Shown here one piece after another: positions 6,351 to 6,775 of a stretch of DNA of 6,775 nt (position 1 is the stretch's first letter; each line of letters starts with the position of its first letter). This stretch comes from Candidatus Aenigmatarchaeota archaeon (lineage in GTDB: Archaea; Aenigmatarchaeota; Aenigmatarchaeia; QMZP01). A program made the position numbers and the translations under genes. The notes under the pieces are model-generated. The model was not told the origin of the DNA. It worked only from the letters and a program-made list of their open reading frames with translations, and made no database searches. The stretch spans positions 1 to 6,775 of the forward strand of contig JACQOC010000111.1 in the NCBI GenBank assembly GCA_016202785.1. The letters run 5' to 3'.

Positions 6351-6359
6351 CTTTTTAGC
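6351..6359 (+). promoter_or_regulatory. Possible TATA box of the winged-helix regulator gene
   Basis: CTTTTTAGC is a weaker box A candidate centred about 21 nt before the ATG at 6376 and about 24 nt before the ATG at 6379. It favours these starts over an in-frame ATG at 6268, which has no good TATA at the expected distance. Confidence 0.45.
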
Positions 6360-6375
6360 AAAAACATCCAATCTG

Positions 6376-6684
6376 ATGATGCCCGCTATCGCCGAGCGGA
6401 TACTGGGGAGAGCGCTGCAGCTGGCCATCGCTGGCACACGCGGCGGGCCGATGCGGCTGCGCATCCTGACGCTGCTGGGCGCCAGGCCGGTCAACACTAA
6501 CCAGATAGCTGCGGCCCTGAGCATCGATTACAAGACCGCCGAATACCACCTACGCGTGCTGGAAAGATCCGGGCTGGTCGCATCTGCAGGCAGCAAATAC
6601 GCCGATGCCTTCCAGCTTGCGCCGCTGCTGAAACAGAACCGCATGGCGCTTGACCGGCTGATCGAATTGGGGAAACCAATATAA
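6376..6684 (+). CDS. Archaeal winged-helix (ArsR-like) transcriptional regulator
   Basis: From the ATG at 6376 this is a 102-residue DNA-binding protein. G-T-R-G-G-P-M-R-L-R-I-L-T-L-L (about 20-34) is the first helix. N-T-N-Q-I-A-A-A-L-S-I-D-Y-K-T-A-E-Y-H-L-R-V-L-E (about 40-63) is the helix-turn-helix with the recognition helix. S-G-L-V followed by G-S-K-Y-A-D-A-F-Q-L is the beta wing. This N-x-N-Q-L-A, D-Y-K-T-V-x-H-L pattern is common in archaeal one-domain regulators. No metal-binding cysteines or ligand domain are seen, so the signal is unknown. The frame is open to an ATG at 6268, but those 36 extra residues do not resemble the family, and the TATA candidate favours 6376 or 6379. The next gene starts 22 nt after the stop, and a regulator followed by a small membrane protein suggests a shared role. 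Confidence 0.85.
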   Translation: MMPAIAERILGRALQLAIAGTRGGPMRLRILTLLGARPVNTNQIAAALSIDYKTAEYHLRVLERSGLVASAGSKYADAFQLAPLLKQNRMALDRLIELGKPI

Positions 6685-6685
6685 G
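6677..6685 (+). promoter_or_regulatory. TATA box (box A) of the 3'-edge gene
   Basis: CAATATAAG has its ATATAA core at 6679-6684, centred about 25 nt before the ATG at 6707. Its TAA is also the stop codon of the regulator gene. Confidence 0.6.
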
Positions 6686-6706
6686 GCCGCATGGGTTTGT
6701 GATAGT

Positions 6707-6775
6707 ATGGAGCCACTGAGCGCCACCCTGCATGCCGCCAACATCCTGCTGGCCGCCGGCTTGCTACACATATAC
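6707..6775 (+). CDS. N-terminus of a probable membrane protein, 3'-truncated by the window edge
   Basis: The ATG at 6707 opens a frame that stays open to the window end, giving 23 codons. After five residues the sequence becomes hydrophobic (A-N-I-L-L-A-A-G-L-L-H-I-Y), like the start of a transmembrane helix with its N-terminus exposed. The TATA box 25 nt upstream and the position right after a winged-helix regulator support a real gene. Too little is visible to name a family. Confidence 0.55.
   Translation, partial: MEPLSATLHAANILLAAGLLHIY

Noticed and set aside
6268..6375. Longer start of the winged-helix regulator at 6268
   Set aside because: The 36 extra residues do not look like the family, and there is no good TATA at the right distance. 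The alternative is not fully excluded.

Overview
The window reads as archaeal. Seven start codons have a TATA-like box A (TTATAA, TTTAAA, TTTAAG, ATATAA and similar) centred about 24-28 nt upstream, which leaves almost no room for a 5' leader. This is the signature of leaderless archaeal transcription. The protein families agree: an archaeal Trm4-like RNA m5C methyltransferase, an archaeal winged-helix regulator, and a lipobox thioredoxin. The DNA is GC-rich. I cannot name the lineage; an uncultured or DPANN-like archaeon is only a guess.

Layout. Plus strand 1-1723: the 3' part of a GNAT acetyltransferase, a Sun/NOL1/NOP2-family RNA methyltransferase, and a small VOC (glyoxalase-fold) protein. 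Minus strand 1754-6261, in transcription order: an unrecognised 319-residue soluble protein (6261-5302); a three-gene thiol-redox operon (5234-2895) of a thioredoxin-fold lipoprotein, a CcdA electron-transfer membrane protein and a membrane-anchored DipZ-type thioredoxin with a C-terminal beta-rich module; then a divergent S-adenosylhomocysteine hydrolase homologue with its own promoter (2827-1754). Plus strand 6376-6775: a winged-helix regulator and the first 23 codons of a probable membrane protein. The window is densely coded. The largest gap is about 114 bases, between the divergent genes at 6262-6375.

How the genes work together. The operon should move reducing power from the cytoplasm, through CcdA, to two extracytoplasmic thioredoxin-fold proteins: the WCPIC lipoprotein and the SCINC DipZ-like protein. 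In mycobacterial-type DipZ the CcdA, thioredoxin and C-terminal modules form one polypeptide. Here they are split.

Most notable observation. The CcdA appears circularly permuted. The protein starts at what is normally TM2, and the canonical first helix, carrying the F-L-S-P-C motif, sits at the C-terminus. The charge pattern fits this: the new termini are cytoplasmic, and the linker joining old TM6 to old TM1 is outside. This would explain why the thioredoxin module cannot be fused to the C-terminus and has its own signal anchor. A second point of interest is the SAHH homologue, which keeps the fold and NAD motif but lacks several substrate and catalytic residues.
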